Shown in pieces: positions 1-11,732 of a stretch of 64,000 nucleotides of DNA (position 1 is its first letter; each line of letters begins with the position of its first letter). The notes under the pieces were generated by a model. The model saw nothing but the letters and a program-made list of their open reading frames with translations, made no database searches and was not told where the DNA came from. Position numbers and translations under genes: made by a program. The stretch comes from Ramazzottius varieornatus. Its lineage: Eukaryota > Tardigrada > Eutardigrada > Parachela > Ramazzottiidae. The DNA lies in the NCBI GenBank assembly GCA_001949185.1, contig BDGG01000002.1, forward strand, positions 1,023,481 through 1,087,480, written 5' to 3'.

Positions 1-155
1 CTGCCCAGCGTGATCGGATGTTATCAGTTGGCGTAGCTGACTCTCACCCGGGCATCATTTACTGCTCACGTGGTTGAGTGCGTGATGATTTGGTATCACT
101 GTAGTAAGTTACACAGTCTGCATCAAACATCCATAGCATTAATGATTAATTGCTA
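1..155. other. flank, no gene seen
   Basis: No open frame with splice support and no repeat copy is visible here. Confidence 0.5.
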
Positions 156-427
156 TAGAGGGCTCGGCCAAGCTGAAATAAGCCGTTTTAGCCGTTCTTA
201 GCCGTGACTAAAAATATTTTAGCCACGGCTATAACGTATTGTGCGTTCGAGTGATTTATTGATGGTGAGTCGGCTAAGATAGTTTTAGCATAAATAAATC
301 ATTCGAACGCACAATACATTCTAGTCGTGGCTAAAAGTATTCCAGCTGCTTTAGCCACGGCTAAAATATTTTTAGCCACGGCTAAGAACGGCTAAAACGG
401 CTTATTTCAGCTTGGCCGAGCCTTCTA
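156..427. mobile_element. MITE with ~70-bp terminal inverted repeats
   Basis: The first ~70 bp (from TAGAGGGCTCGGCCAAGC) match the reverse complement of the last ~70 bp with a few mismatches. Similarity continues inward through a TATTGTGCGTTCGA block. Both arms carry several copies of TTAGCC(G/A)TGGCTA. The element is flanked by TA on both sides (154-155 and 428-429), which would fit a TA target duplication as in Tc1/mariner-like families. There is no coding capacity, so it is a non-autonomous element. The superfamily is inferred only from the TA flanks. Confidence 0.8.
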
Positions 428-1796
428 TATTACTTGCTATGTGTTCAGAATAGCAAGCATATCTTGCTTCTGCCGTGCCCAAAACTGGATTCCAAGCTGT
501 GTCGGAAACATTGTCGTGTGTGCGTAATTGGAGCAGTGAAACTCTGGCCTGTGCGTACCATGTAATTTCGTTGCAGATCCTCCTTATGACGGTACCTGTT
601 TCGAGATTAGAGACGGCATCGGTGGTGTATGAAACTATCCGGAAAAGGATGTGAGGCCCATCCTCAATGCTAGAAAGACATTTCCTCCTCGTACTTTACT
701 CTTGTCTATCGACATCTCCGTAAGGAGCTCCGAACTACTACTTCCCTCTGTGGGCTTAAAATTCACCGAAAACGTTCGTCAGTCTGCAAAACGTTTGTCA
801 GTCATATAGGCTGGACTACTCCCTGTGCGCCAGTTGAGACGAACTCACTAACCCGTCTTGTCCTTCGCAAGACCAACACTTTTCGCAATGTTACACAAGT
901 CAGAAATTTCCACCATCCTAGTAACACAGACGGCTTTCTGACGCACAAAGAATTACTGCAATATCTTTAGCGCTATATCGATGAACAAAAGCTTGTCAAG
1001 CACGTAAAGGTAAGACTCATCAGCGAAAGCATCTAGCGCGAAGAGTCCTGCTTAGTTTTGTTGCCAGATCGGGGCCGAGTTTCGAGGCCGAAGTGTTAAG
1101 TTACTGCCTGGTTTCTCCTTGCTGCCTGCTTTTTTCTTTTCTCTCTGGCCACGGGATTTTCAAAGTTGCCTCTTTTTCAACCCGTCTGGACTTCCTATGA
1201 CGGGTTGTGGGGTGACCAGTGATCAGCCAAAGCGGAAGACCCTTCAGCTGGAGATCTCAAGACATTAGCCTTCGATGTTATAATCGTCTGTAATGGACGT
1301 CACGACAAACTCTACATTCCCCGACATAACAACCATGGGCAGTTTCAAAGGCAACGGCGTCCCTTCTTCCGAACACCGGGAATCTACCCAGACAAATTTG
1401 TCCTAATCGTCTCAGCCAGTTTGTCGGCCAATGATCTCACGTGCGAGCTGATGGACCACGCCGGGAAATCTTCCTCAGACGAAACGATCTGAAGGATGTC
1501 TTTGCCGACCGCTGCAAGTTTCCGAACGTTTTCCCAGCCCCGGACGAACTCTGTTCCACGCAGAATGGATTTCTTGATGATGAAAGGATCCTAACACCGG
1601 AATGCAGAGTGGACGAGAAATGAGAACAGATGGAAGCATTGTGTCGCTTCCTCATTCACCATGAACACTAACCATGGCGTTCATCGGTTTGCTATAGTGG
1701 CAGCATCGGTCGCAGTTGAACCGCCAGTTTCGAAAATCAGGCTTGGTGTTGCAAAGAGTACTTGGTTGGGAGGTTCTATAGGGAGGACATGAAGGA
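428..1796. other. intergenic stretch
   Basis: Only short overlapping frames occur on both strands and none is supported by a start, splice sites and family similarity together. I see no repeat copy and assign nothing here. Confidence 0.4.
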
Positions 1797-2225
1797 TACG
1801 GGCACTGATTTGGTCTGGAGAAGTGGAAACATGACGTCACACAAACGAACTGATACGTCATGGACAAATTGCTTTGATTGAGTAGCTGTTAACCACAGTA
1901 CTATCAGGCACAGCTTGGCCAAGCCAGAAAGGCGTTTCACCAGGCCGCCAACTTAGGATCTCGGCTTACGTACCGGAAGCTACGTATAGCTAGGTACGGT
2001 CATGCTTTTAGCTTCTTTGAAGCTAGAAGACAGTTCCATCTCAGATCCCACTCATCACAGCGAGATATCTATTCGAAGTCCGGTGACGGGGCCGTGCCGC
2101 AGCCAAGTTCGACGATCAGATGATTATGCGGATCGTACGCTTGTAAATGTACAGCAGAGCTACATCACCGCTATGCGTTTCGGTGATGTCATTTTTATGA
2201 CGTCAAGACCAAATCAGTGCCCGTA
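1797..2225. mobile_element. MITE-like element, 8-bp target duplication
   Basis: The element begins TACGGGCACTGATTTGGTCT and ends with the exact reverse complement of these 20 bases. Inner similarity continues more loosely through GACGTCA-type and CGAAACG-type blocks. The flanking octamers are ATGAAGGA (1789-1796) and ATGAATGA (2226-2233), which differ at one base and look like an aged 8-bp target duplication, as made by hAT-type transposases. The ~430-bp interior has no transposase. Confidence 0.7.
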
Positions 2226-2676
2226 ATGAATGAGGACGCCGATGAGACGTTGAGAAAACAGTTGGAAATGGACTTCAGAAATATCTGTTGTTGCCGGTGG
2301 TAGATTGAGACCGCCTATTACGTTAGTCAGCTGGCAGAAGAGGGTGATTCGAACCAGTATTAAATGCCTTAGACGACTTGCTACAGTTTGTAGTGACTTG
2401 GGACTGTATAAACCTTGTGATTCAAGCAGTTGTGCTTGTGGAAGTGTAACTAAAGACTGCAAACATTTTTTTTGTCCACGACTTGGAGCAGAAAACATAG
2501 CATAATGTTGTTTACCAGCAGCTGCAATCTGACATAATCTCAGGAGATCCGAGTTTGCTTGGATATTACATAGGTTAAAAGCATCGATGGGGAAGAAAAT
2601 TCTCCGGGGAGAAAGTTGACGTTTTTCGGCATCGCAAGATTTGTGGAACATTCAGTTAGTAGAGTGAGTCTAGAAG

Positions 2677-3462
2677 TTATCCTCCGAGAATTTTGCTGAG
2701 AATTCCGCCGCTGCTGCTACCAGTACCAGTGCTTGTCCCACTGTCAGTGACGCTGGATGCCGCATTCTTCTTTGAGCTCTTCACTCCGCCAACCACGGCT
2801 CCGGTGGCACCCCCGGCCAGAGCGCCTTGCTTACACGACACACCTGCAACCAGACGAAACAGAATTAACTAAAATGATCCGAAGAACTCTGGAAAAATGG
2901 CGCTGTATCGGACTTTTCTAGACGAGACAGATCTCGGCCTGTCAGAACATTTTACAGATATCAGCTACAGCAGTCCTTGAATGTTTTTGTTCTGAGGGAC
3001 TGAAAGTTTTGAGAAGGCAAACCCGATCCGGTATGATTATGTATCAGGCTTTTCACGGAAGCAGGAGTCGTCCTCTTGTGACATACTAGACGTTCGATAC
3101 TGGTTTCATACACGTATGCTGTTGTACGTGGGATGTTATAGTTATGGTTGAAACTTGAAACGGAAAAGGCATTCAAACCTATCATTTCGGCCAAATGATG
3201 CATTTTACGATGGACCGAGATTGAGTCGGAACCACTTACCGGGTAGAACGGCTCCTGCAAGGCATCCTAAAGCTGCCCCTTTCGCTCCTCCACTGAATAT
3301 TCCTCTCTTTTCTCGTTGTTCACTGGCGGGTACACAACCTGGAAAAATAGTGCGGGAAATAGTATTCCTAATAACAAAAATCGAGAATCAAAATCCTTGT
3401 AACTTACTGGCGCTCAGAACGAACAGAGCCAAGAAGGCAAAAAGGCAGCGTTGGAGAACCAT
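2677..3462 (-). CDS. small secreted Gly/Ala-rich cysteine peptide precursor
   Basis: Three exons on the minus strand: 3462-3408, 3338-3240 and 2843-2677. Phases fit and give 106 residues. Exon 1 is a complete signal peptide (MVLQRCLFAFLALFVLSAS). Exon 2 adds a short propeptide-like stretch ending in a dibasic site (EQREKR), then a Gly/Ala-rich segment with a cysteine (SGGAKGAALGC). Exon 3 has a further cysteine, a glycine-zipper-like run (GGATGAVVGG) and a Ser/Thr/Gly-rich tail ending ILSKILGG. All four splice sites are GT-AG. A TATA box lies about 75 nt upstream. The likely product is an exported, KR-processed peptide. The glycine zipper suggests membrane interaction, but function is unknown and I recognise no family. 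Two damaged relatives lie at 4.4 kb and 9.8-10.2 kb, so this is a local gene family. Confidence 0.75.
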
Positions 3463-3533
3463 TTCGACCACGAACCCTGAACACCAGATTTCAAATACAG
3501 AGAGTGTGTTCTTGACACAGCCCTCAGCGGAAC

Positions 3534-3544
3534 GAGTTATATAG
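3534..3544 (-). promoter_or_regulatory. TATA box of the secreted-peptide gene
   Basis: The minus strand reads CTATATAACTC here, about 75 nt before the ATG at 3462. That leaves room for a transcription start near 3508 and a ~45-nt leader. Confidence 0.5.
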
Positions 3545-4337
3545 AGTGAGATGGAAGAAAAATTTGCAGCTAAAGCAACGCGCTAGCGGTTATGAGTTTC
3601 TGTCGTGTCTGAATACTGACATCAATGAAGTATACTTTGCACCGCCGAAAGCTGTTTTTTTCAAGCTAACTGCTAAACTTTCTTTGAATATGGATGCATC
3701 ATCAACAAACCAGGAAAACATGCATGAGCAGTTAAGACAACGGAACAACGCCAGAGACGCAATAATAAAGGCAACCCAGCAAGGCCAAACTGAGTTCATG
3801 TGACTGTATTTCTAAGATAAACAGTGACTCAATACAGAAGGCTTCTTCGTCAGATTTTTCACTACAATAAACATTCTGGATAATGAACAGCGGGGGCAGC
3901 CTCGGTCGGTCCGTAAAAAGACCCTGTATAGCCCAGCGGTGTACTCCGTGTGTTAATGCTGCTTTGTCATTCTTCAGCGGACTGCTTGTGGAAGTTCAAT
4001 CACTTCCAGTTCCAGCATTCAACTGCGTTCTGCCTTCAGAGCGCACTAAAGCTTACGTACTGCACACGATCGCGAGCGGAAATTCTGAATAAAGGTATAA
4101 CACACTAGACCTCAGATACCTCAGACAGGTATGGGTTTTCTGGTCACTACAGACAGGCTTCCCCACCAATCCACAAGGCGCTAACGTTAAATTTTTTGGC
4201 TGTCAGTGCAACGAAAAGATCAGAAATATTCAGTTCCCAAGAATTCTGCTAAATTGGTAAGGGACACCAGCCGCTTTCCGCATAGCCAAATCGCTTCTTT
4301 GTCCAATGACATTAGGTTTTTTTGGTAGCATCTTTCA
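3545..4337. other. intergenic stretch
   Basis: Short frames occur on both strands (for example plus 3546-3803 and 3883-4092) with no recognisable product and no splice or promoter support. This is probably decayed spacer between two members of the secreted-peptide family. Confidence 0.4.
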
Positions 4338-4417
4338 CTACACCACACATCCTTTCACCGCGCCGCTGACGATCCCCCGCTTTTCCAGGGCCTGCTGCAT
4401 GTCGACTGGTGCACAAC
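4338..4417 (-). pseudogene. relic exon of the secreted-peptide family
   Basis: Preceded by a good acceptor (TTTACACAG), this stretch reads CAPVDMQQALEKRGIVSGAV then KGCVV and a stop. It parallels exon 2 of the 2.7-3.5 kb gene (CVPASEQREKRGIFSGGAKG): the leading Cys, the KR site and the Gly-rich segment all align. No signal-peptide exon and no exon 3 were found nearby. The stop falls where the intact gene continues, so it is probably a truncated duplicate. Confidence 0.6.
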
Positions 4418-4839
4418 CTGTGTAAAGTCAGACAGGAAAAAAATTCAAGAAAAAAGGAAGAATGGTAATGGAAGAATATCGCCAAAAGCCAGCCAAAATT
4501 ACGTCAATTCGTCAGGAAGGCTGATTCGTTCGAGATGCATTCGATCAGACTACGCGGCTATCGTACGGTGCCACGAACTTTTGATCGAGGTCTGATCTCA
4601 TCTGTCATATTTTACGTGAACGCTACAGAATGACAATTACGATTATTCTTTATGAAAATAACATTAGGAAACATGCGAAAGCAACGGCTGCAGCGTCAAT
4701 TAGCCTTATTTCGCAAACGAACGGGAAAAAAAAGTTGCACATGACGTGCAATTACAACGCACCCTGGGGTTTTCCATCGTGCCCAACATCAAAGCAAAAG
4801 CTGTGCAATGCGGCACTGAAATGCCGATCGCGAAGGGTA

Positions 4840-4847
4840 GTGCAAAG
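4840..4847. repeat. hAT target-site duplication, left
   Basis: GTGCAAAG, identical to 7357-7364. An 8-bp duplication is the hAT hallmark. Confidence 0.85.
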
Positions 4848-5360
4848 CAGAGCTGCGGAGTTTTTTTGGCCAGCGGGACACCCGCTCAGTTTTCCCGCTC
4901 CGCTCAGTTATTTTAACTGAGCGGAGCACTAACTGGGAAGGCTCCAGCGGAACTGTAACTGAGCGGGCATCAGTCTTAGCGTAGCGAGAAACCGTCTGTA
5001 GCGGAACTGGAAAGCGCCGTGACGCCGTAAAAATACGTTTAATATTAGGTTCACCCTGTGCGCGTTTTGTCCCTAGGTAGTGAGTAGATAGAAAATCGAT
5101 GGACTTCTAGAACCGAAGAAGCCATCCTACCCAAGGAATCATTCGAAGCAACGTTTACTCAACCTGAACGTAGCTCGGATTCAAGTGGAGACTCTAATTT
5201 GCCCTGACATTCTCGGACACAGTTCATTTGACCGAGCGATAAAAGGAGCGGATTCCGCTCTAAAGGTATTTTTCAACAGGATAAAATTAGAAATGATTAC
5301 TTCATTATCACATACGTTCCACTTGCGCTGATAATCAAATAAACTACTTTCATTCAGTGG

Positions 5361-7195
5361 CCTAAAAGGGACACCATCACCAGGCGCCTTTTACCAAGCA
5401 TCTACAAGAAGTTAGAAACGAAAGCACTGGACCTTCTAAAGAGTGCCACTGCCATTGCAATCAATTGCGATATCTGGAGCAGCAAGCGTCAGAGAGGATA
5501 CCTCGGAGTTAGTGCGCATTATATCGACGAAAATTTCAAGCTTCAACATGTCTTTTTAGCCTGCCCGAGATTCAGTGGAATTCACAGCGCCGATCAAATA
5601 TTGGATTTGACTGTGGAGGTGTTAACGAAGTTTGAAATTGAAAACAAGGTTTGGTACATTGGAACAGACAACGGACCAAACATTGTCAATGCTTTCAAAG
5701 ATTGGTTTCCTGAATTTATCGACCTCCATGATCCAAACAAATTTGGTAAGTCGTCAAACTCTAATCAAGAAACTGTTTAACTGCAGTCTTAGTAAATAAT
5801 AAGAGCTGTTGATTTTACAGAATAAATTCACTTTAGTTTGATGTTATATCTAGTGATTTTTTTTGTCGTGTTTGCAGATACCGATATGGAAGATGTCTTT
5901 CATCGGGTCATTTACGGTGACGAGGAGCTTGAACTGGAGCCGATAGATGCCGAAGACCTCGACACGAGCAGTCCTCTGGCAGAAGAAGTGGCCGAGAAGT
6001 TGATACAGCGATACGAACTGATGCAAGACCGAAAAATCTTGGTAGTTCGGGCTGATCTTTCTAAAATTAATTCAATTCGTTGCATTTTAATCCGTATCTC
6101 TACATTCACGGCAAATATATTTTTGTGATATGGAGTCCATGTTTTAGGTAAGGTGTGTTGCTCACACACTGCAGCTCTGCCCGAAGACACCTGTTGAAAA
6201 CTGCAAGATGCTAAACAACTCAGTCGAAAAGCTCGCGACGGTTGTGGCAAAGCTGAAGAAGTCAACTCAAGGCTCTGAATATGTGGAAAAGGAGCTGGGA
6301 ATGGCACTGAAAGCACTTTGCGCCACTCAATGGAACAGCAATTTTATGATGGCTGAGCGAGCCATAAAGTTAGACTGGACGGCAGCTGGCCTCGATCCCA
6401 AACACAGGCTGAGTCGCGAGCACCAAAATATTCTGGAGGACTTTGTTGAAATGACAAGACCTTTTCAAGAAGCCTTTGAAACACTGCAGCAAAACGGAGT
6501 GCCTGCTATTTGCCAAGTTCTACCATCGAGGATTCCTTCAGGGAATCCTCGATGGTGATCAGTTCTCAACTCTTCACGGCTACGCGGAGGAACTTTTGAA
6601 ACAGCTAAATGTTAGATTTTCATCGCTTGAGAACGACGACTTGTTTTTGGCAGCAGCGTTTCTGGACCCGGCTGTTAAATTTAGTTTTACTCATGGAACA
6701 GAAAATCCGGAAGCCGTGAAGAGCAGAACACACGCCATCGTGCTGGAAATGATGCGACGTGTCGAGCTCACAAGACCACCACCAGAATCCCGAAGCGAAG
6801 AATTCAAAGTGAAGCGTCGAAGCTCTTTAGCTTCATGGACAAAGAACCTCGTTCATCAGTTTCCTCGCGAAGAGACACTATTTCGGCAGTCAGTGTCGAA
6901 ACTGAGTTTCAGCTGTATCTGGATTCCAGATGGGATGAGATTAGTCCTCTTGAATTCTACGCCAAGAAAGAAAATCAAGATATTTTCAAGCGACTTAGTT
7001 ATCGCTAAACAAGTTTTGTGCGCTACTGCGACAACTGCCGGTATTGAAAGAACTTTTAGCATTTCCGGTCAGATTTTACGTGATCGTAGACTCTTAACCA
7101 GTGATATGAATTTTGCAATGCTATTGTTTTGTAATGTTAATTCTGATCTCCTTACCGCACTTCTCGCTCGACGTATCCAATCCCTTGATGAATAA
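5361..7195 (+). pseudogene. hAT transposase, interrupted
   Basis: Coding blocks follow the hAT order. From about 5361 there is a catalytic-core block with CDIWSS, GYLGVSAHYID and WYIGTDNGPN, ending at a GTAAG donor near 5746. After an acceptor at ~5877 comes an acidic linker, then QLCPKTPVEN and LCATQWNSNFMMAERA (6150-6400). The C-terminal dimerisation region (TAGIERTFSISGQILRDRRL, ~7035-7090) ends at 7195. The frame changes near 6520-6560, exactly at a 15-bp perfect inverted repeat, and both frames are coding-like on either side. Either an unrecognised intron or, more likely, a small inverted duplication has broken the gene. No N-terminal BED finger was found. If functional, the enzyme would excise and insert this element. 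Confidence 0.75.
6522..6556. repeat. 15-bp perfect inverted repeat inside transposase
   Basis: Arm ACCATCGAGGATTCC (6522-6536), 5-nt loop, then its exact reverse complement (6542-6556). It coincides with the reading-frame change of the hAT transposase. Confidence 0.8.
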
Positions 7196-7356
7196 ATCGC
7201 GAAAGTTAAATGATTACTGTGCGGCTTTGTCAAACTGAACTTAACTGAGCGGAAAACTGTCAGTTAGAAAGTTAACTGAGCGGCCAACTGAGCGGGCCTG
7301 GAGGCAAAACTCTCAGCGGAACTCTGAGCTTGCTTTCCGAAAACTCCGCACGACTG

Positions 7357-7364
7357 GTGCAAAG
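7357..7364. repeat. hAT target-site duplication, right
   Basis: GTGCAAAG, identical to 4840-4847. Confidence 0.85.
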
Positions 7365-9799
7365 CGCCCTCTGCTGGAGACCCAAGCAGTCAGCTTTCAA
7401 TTCGGCATAACAATTGTAGTGTAAAGCTTTATGTACTTGTCGCTGCCTAAAGCCGGTTAAACTCACAATAAGAGAACAGAAGAGTTCGGGAGAGAGGTTT
7501 ATTAGACTTAAATAAAGCTACATGATAGGTACACTGAAGCCGAAAGAAGTCCCCTATTCAAACTGGTCGAAAGGTTATATAGTCGAATTGCAACTTTCCA
7601 GAAACTTCTGGAAAAACGCAGGTCTCATGCCTGGATGCTGAGAAAGCACCGTTCTCAGGAGCTTCTACACTTGAGTTCCTTCTTTCTAGAAACTTCTGGG
7701 AAAAACCAAGTATTGTGCTTACTCGCTGACGAGGCACTTCAGAACTATGAGTCAGTGGATCATATGAGGCTTTACAGTAGCTTCAGGGTAGAGCTTCTCC
7801 CCAATGGCAGTCACACGTCGAAGGATTTAGTACTGGCTTCCTTCAGCCCACGTTTCCGGACAGTAACGATGTTTGGCGTTTGTTGTCTCCCTCCCAAGTA
7901 CATCTCCCAGACGAATGACTTTCCCGGTTTCAGGTTTTCTGCATAGAAATCTCAAGTACTTGTGTTTCCCTCATTTTTTCAACTGATTTACTGTGCAATA
8001 AATGTGTCTACTGAGGACGTAATAATACAGAATATTCGGGGGAAATAAGCAGCTACCAAAACCTCGTTATGCGATCGCCAAGTGTCGTCTCAGATCGGCG
8101 GTGGGTCACACGCATATACCGCATATAACAGTTTTGCACCAGACGAGGAACTACTGAGGGAGCATGCGGTACGAAACGTATGCTGACAGCAGAACCGCCG
8201 GATGAGAAAAATGTAACGGGTGTGTAACCCTAATCATCCAGCCTCTCGAGCAGTACGCTTCACGGGAAAATCATCACGGCAATTGAACTTAATATAGGCA
8301 ACAGCCTTTGTGTTTTTACTGTGTATACTTTTATCGTCAGGCCACGTGCAGAAAAACTAAAAAAGCACTGGTTATTTTTGATGCTCAACGAGAAACAGCA
8401 TGCTGCTGTCACAAGCCTTTTCACATTAAAATAGACTAATGTTTCTGTGGTCAAACCTCGGTCAACCGTCGGCTTCCCAGTGAAGCTGAGGGTTTTGCGA
8501 GGTAAACCCGACGTGCTGATGTCGCACCAGCACAAACCATAAGAAAATCCCCACGGTTCTGTGATTTCCCCAGACAGGGAGGCGCAGCCAAATTAAACTT
8601 GGTTTTTGACTGGCGATTGTGCCGTTTCCGGCTGCCTGTTGACTTACGCGAAATTTCTTTTTCGGAGTTGTAGTCTTCTCCGACATTTTGTTTATCTCCA
8701 TGATTTCAACTCCCAAACCGTTGCCTCATCCGATCTTCGATGATATCTAATTCATGAGGAACGGAGTGCTGAAGACAGAAACGAGCGGAGAAGGACGGAA
8801 TCGGAGGAGCTGAATCTGTGAACTTACCGCGCTCGTCTCTCGAGACTGGTGACTGGAGTCAGCTGTGTGATACCGGGGCCAGATTTCCAAGGTACGGTCT
8901 GCTTTAAAAGTTTCTGAAACCACCACGAATAAATAAAAATCTTTCGCGTTGCCTGTAGTATCGCCTCGAAGACTCACTTGCTAAGTTTCAGGTGCTAAAA
9001 GATGCTGCAAACGTGCTACTCTTGATATCGCTAAGTAAGCATCAATCAATTAATCAAATGAGTAGTGCCTGTGGTTAGTGAATTCAGACTCGTCCGAACT
9101 CAGACGATCATAATTGTTGGTTTTCTTACCACCCTCTCGTTCTTTCAAACTTCGTCTGAGCAGCTCCTCTCCTTCTAGCAGCTCCTTTCCTTCTGGCTAC
9201 TGTCGCCGGGATGCCGCAGAGAGGAATACTGCTGGAAGTCTCTGGAATTCACCATGAGTATGTTTTTGGTTGCTTTGAATTGTGTCTCCCAGTGATTTCG
9301 TCTTCTCTGATATCTCTTCTTCGGCCTTTTAGACCCCTGTACTTCCGAGTTGGTGTATTCAGGTTATCTTCTAGTCGAGATGTAGTTTGTTGCGCTCTTT
9401 TTTCTTCTCCTGTTCGGTGTTTGGTAATGTCAAGAGCAGTTGGAATGAAAATTAATAAAGTCACTTTTTGGGTTTTGTGAGGATTTCTGTCCCGGTGAAA
9501 ACCATGAAAAATTCAGAACTTTTGCATGTCCGATAGACATACATTTCCCAGCGGTAAACCAGTAATGTCATTTTCATGTCGTTATTTGGGTTACTTTTGG
9601 GTTGATATCTGGACCATAGCTGAAACCTCGAGGATTCCAGAAGGTTTCAGCGACGGTTTTGATAGCCGTTGCATCAGGGGCAACATCGGTTGACGACAGC
9701 ACTTCGCACTTTCCAGAGGTTTCAATAGCTGCTCATCATACAGCGCTGGCTCAAGCAGTCGCGGCATCAGTGGCTTTGTTCTTAGTGGCTTGGTTGATT
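7365..9799. other. intergenic stretch with one possible first exon
   Basis: Nothing firmly assignable. On the minus strand at 8702-8646 a short frame reads MEINKMSEKTTTPKKKFR and runs into a GTAAGTC donor. It could be a 5' exon, but no continuation was found. The rest shows only short frames without similarity. Confidence 0.3.
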
Positions 9800-10235
9800 C
9801 CACCACCTACTCCTCCAAAAGCGCCATACAGCGGCTCCTTTCAAACAGCCTTGACCTGTAACGACAAGAAAGAGTAGTCGTATGGGATCCACTTTTCATC
9901 GAACTGTTCGTGAGGTATAACCTGGCTTTCTGCAGTCGAGTTTCGTGACATTTTCCCAGATCAAAGAATGACGTTGCAATATCTAGGAATTAGAAAGTGC
10001 AGGGTTACCAGCACTTGGACACACCCGCGATTTTGCCACCGATGCAATACCATTACCGACACCGATATCTCTCTTGTCCCTTTCTGGGCTGACTGCAAGA
10101 CAGCCCGAAAGAATCCAGATCACAGTGAACTTGGCATAAAATTACCCAACAGAATGGCCAACGATCAAGACGGGTTTTGGACTTACTGGCGCTGAGAACG
10201 CAAAGAGCCAAGAAAGCGAATTCGCGGAGCGGCAC
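9800..10235 (-). pseudogene. decayed copy of the secreted-peptide gene
   Basis: Three exon remnants keep the architecture of the 2.7-3.5 kb gene. Exon 1 (to 10187, donor GTAAGTCC) encodes EFAFLALCVLSAS, nearly the same hydrophobic leader, but no ATG is in frame. Exon 2 (10092-10009) reads ISPERDKRDIGVGNGIASVA, again with a KR site before a Gly-rich segment with a Cys. Exon 3 (from 9855) begins GQGCLKGAA then shifts frame, and the Gly-rich continuation (AFGGVGGGINQATKNK) lies in another frame. Lost start plus frameshift indicate a pseudogene, unless an upstream exon supplies the start. Confidence 0.55.
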
Positions 10236-11732
10236 CCTAACGGGTACTGTTGCCGCCGAGGGAGGCTAAAGGGGAAGAAAACGTGAACGAGGATTATGGC
10301 AGCGCGTATCCCAAGTCTTCAACCACTGAATTACTCCCTGTGACTCAGAATGCAATGGTGTTGCCTTATCTCCTTCTTTTGTGACCTACTTTCGCTTCTC
10401 CTCAGTCACATTCCATTCACAAGCTTATCTCCACTAATGTTGTACTTTGCCCTTCACTGGGCAAAGTTCAGCAGAGGGATCCAAACACAAACTTACGAAC
10501 AAAACCAGCTCCGCAACGACAGCCGTGCCCAAATATCCCATGTTAGACCACCTGAAGTGGTTTGACATGTGATAACGTGGGGTATCAAGTCGCATGCAAG
10601 GTTTATTAGTAAGCTCTGCGAGCATTACTTAATAGCCTCACACTGTATCGGCGGCAACAACATGAGGCGCTGGAGACCCATCTTGACGATGTGAAAGGGA
10701 GGCAAAGGCGAGCGACAAGTCCGGAAAGTCTGAACTTCGACTCGCGAAAAACAATACAAACTAATGTTGCTTATACCGTCAATCCTCAACGTATGCAACT
10801 TTTATTTATCAAGCCAATGGTCGAAATATCGGTGCTTGCAAGGGTACATTGCCTCAAGGTATCCACTGTTCGAAATCAGCAATGCTGGCATGGTGGAAAA
10901 TTAATGAGACAATGCTGTGGAAACAACGGTGCGTTACGTGTGCTGTTGATGGTGTGACTACTCCCCAACCAGGAACCTGCCGTGCGGATTCCGCTTTAGA
11001 AATTCGTCATAGTAGCCATAGGCGGAATTCTTGTTCCCTGATCTGTTTAACTATTTAACCACCGATTAGCTAACGGGCTAAGAACGAAACGTTAAACAAG
11101 TTTCTTTTGTTGATAGGATGAATTGGTCGGCAATCTTGCGGTTTTTAGTTCTGATTTCCGGTTACTATACGGCATGAATGATGGTTTTTCATATGTCTGT
11201 GTTTTAGATCATTTACAGTATGTTTCTGTATATTTCTGTTAGCCAGATACCAGGTCTACGCTGGTACTTTCACATCGGTACAGGAGCCGATAAAGACGTT
11301 AACGTAAAATAATAATATCATAATGCTGAAACAAAGCGGTATGTCGATTACAAAACGTAAAATGAAATCACATAGAAAAATGAACACCAGAAACATAAGC
11401 GTCCGACGTCCGCCAGATAATGAAAATGCCAAGCAGCTTTTTGTCTTATTAGCTGTTACGGGCAGATCCTTGTTTAAAACACCGCTGTGTGGACCACTGT
11501 GGTTCGTCGCTGTTTGCATGCGGTATTTCGATAACTCCTTTTGTGGAATAGCTCGCGAAAATAAAAGTGGCGATTCGATCTTATTCGTGATGATCTGCCT
11601 GGACACTCTGCAAAACCAGAATGGTATTCACTCAACATTACCAAGAACAAAAGAAGCTCCCTATCAGCCTGAGCTCCCCACATGTCCATACTTATCCACA
11701 CTTTTTTGCGCACACTGGCCAAATTTCTCACC
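10236..11732. other. intergenic stretch
   Basis: Overlapping frames on both strands at 11323-11748 and 11256-11606 are antisense shadows of each other with no recognisable motif or splice pattern. I see no gene. Confidence 0.4.

Larger units (their letters stand above)
4848..7356 (+). mobile_element. hAT DNA transposon, complete ends
   Basis: A 2509-bp element with ends CAGAGCTGCGGAGTTTT and, reading inward from the right, CAGTCGTGCGGAGTTTT. It is flanked by a perfect 8-bp duplication, GTGCAAAG. Both subterminal regions are packed with ACTGAGCGG-type motifs in both orientations (about 4885-4965 and 7235-7300), as expected for transposase binding sites. The interior encodes a hAT transposase that appears frame-broken. 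The perfect duplication argues for recent insertion. It lands between members of the secreted-peptide family. Confidence 0.9.
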
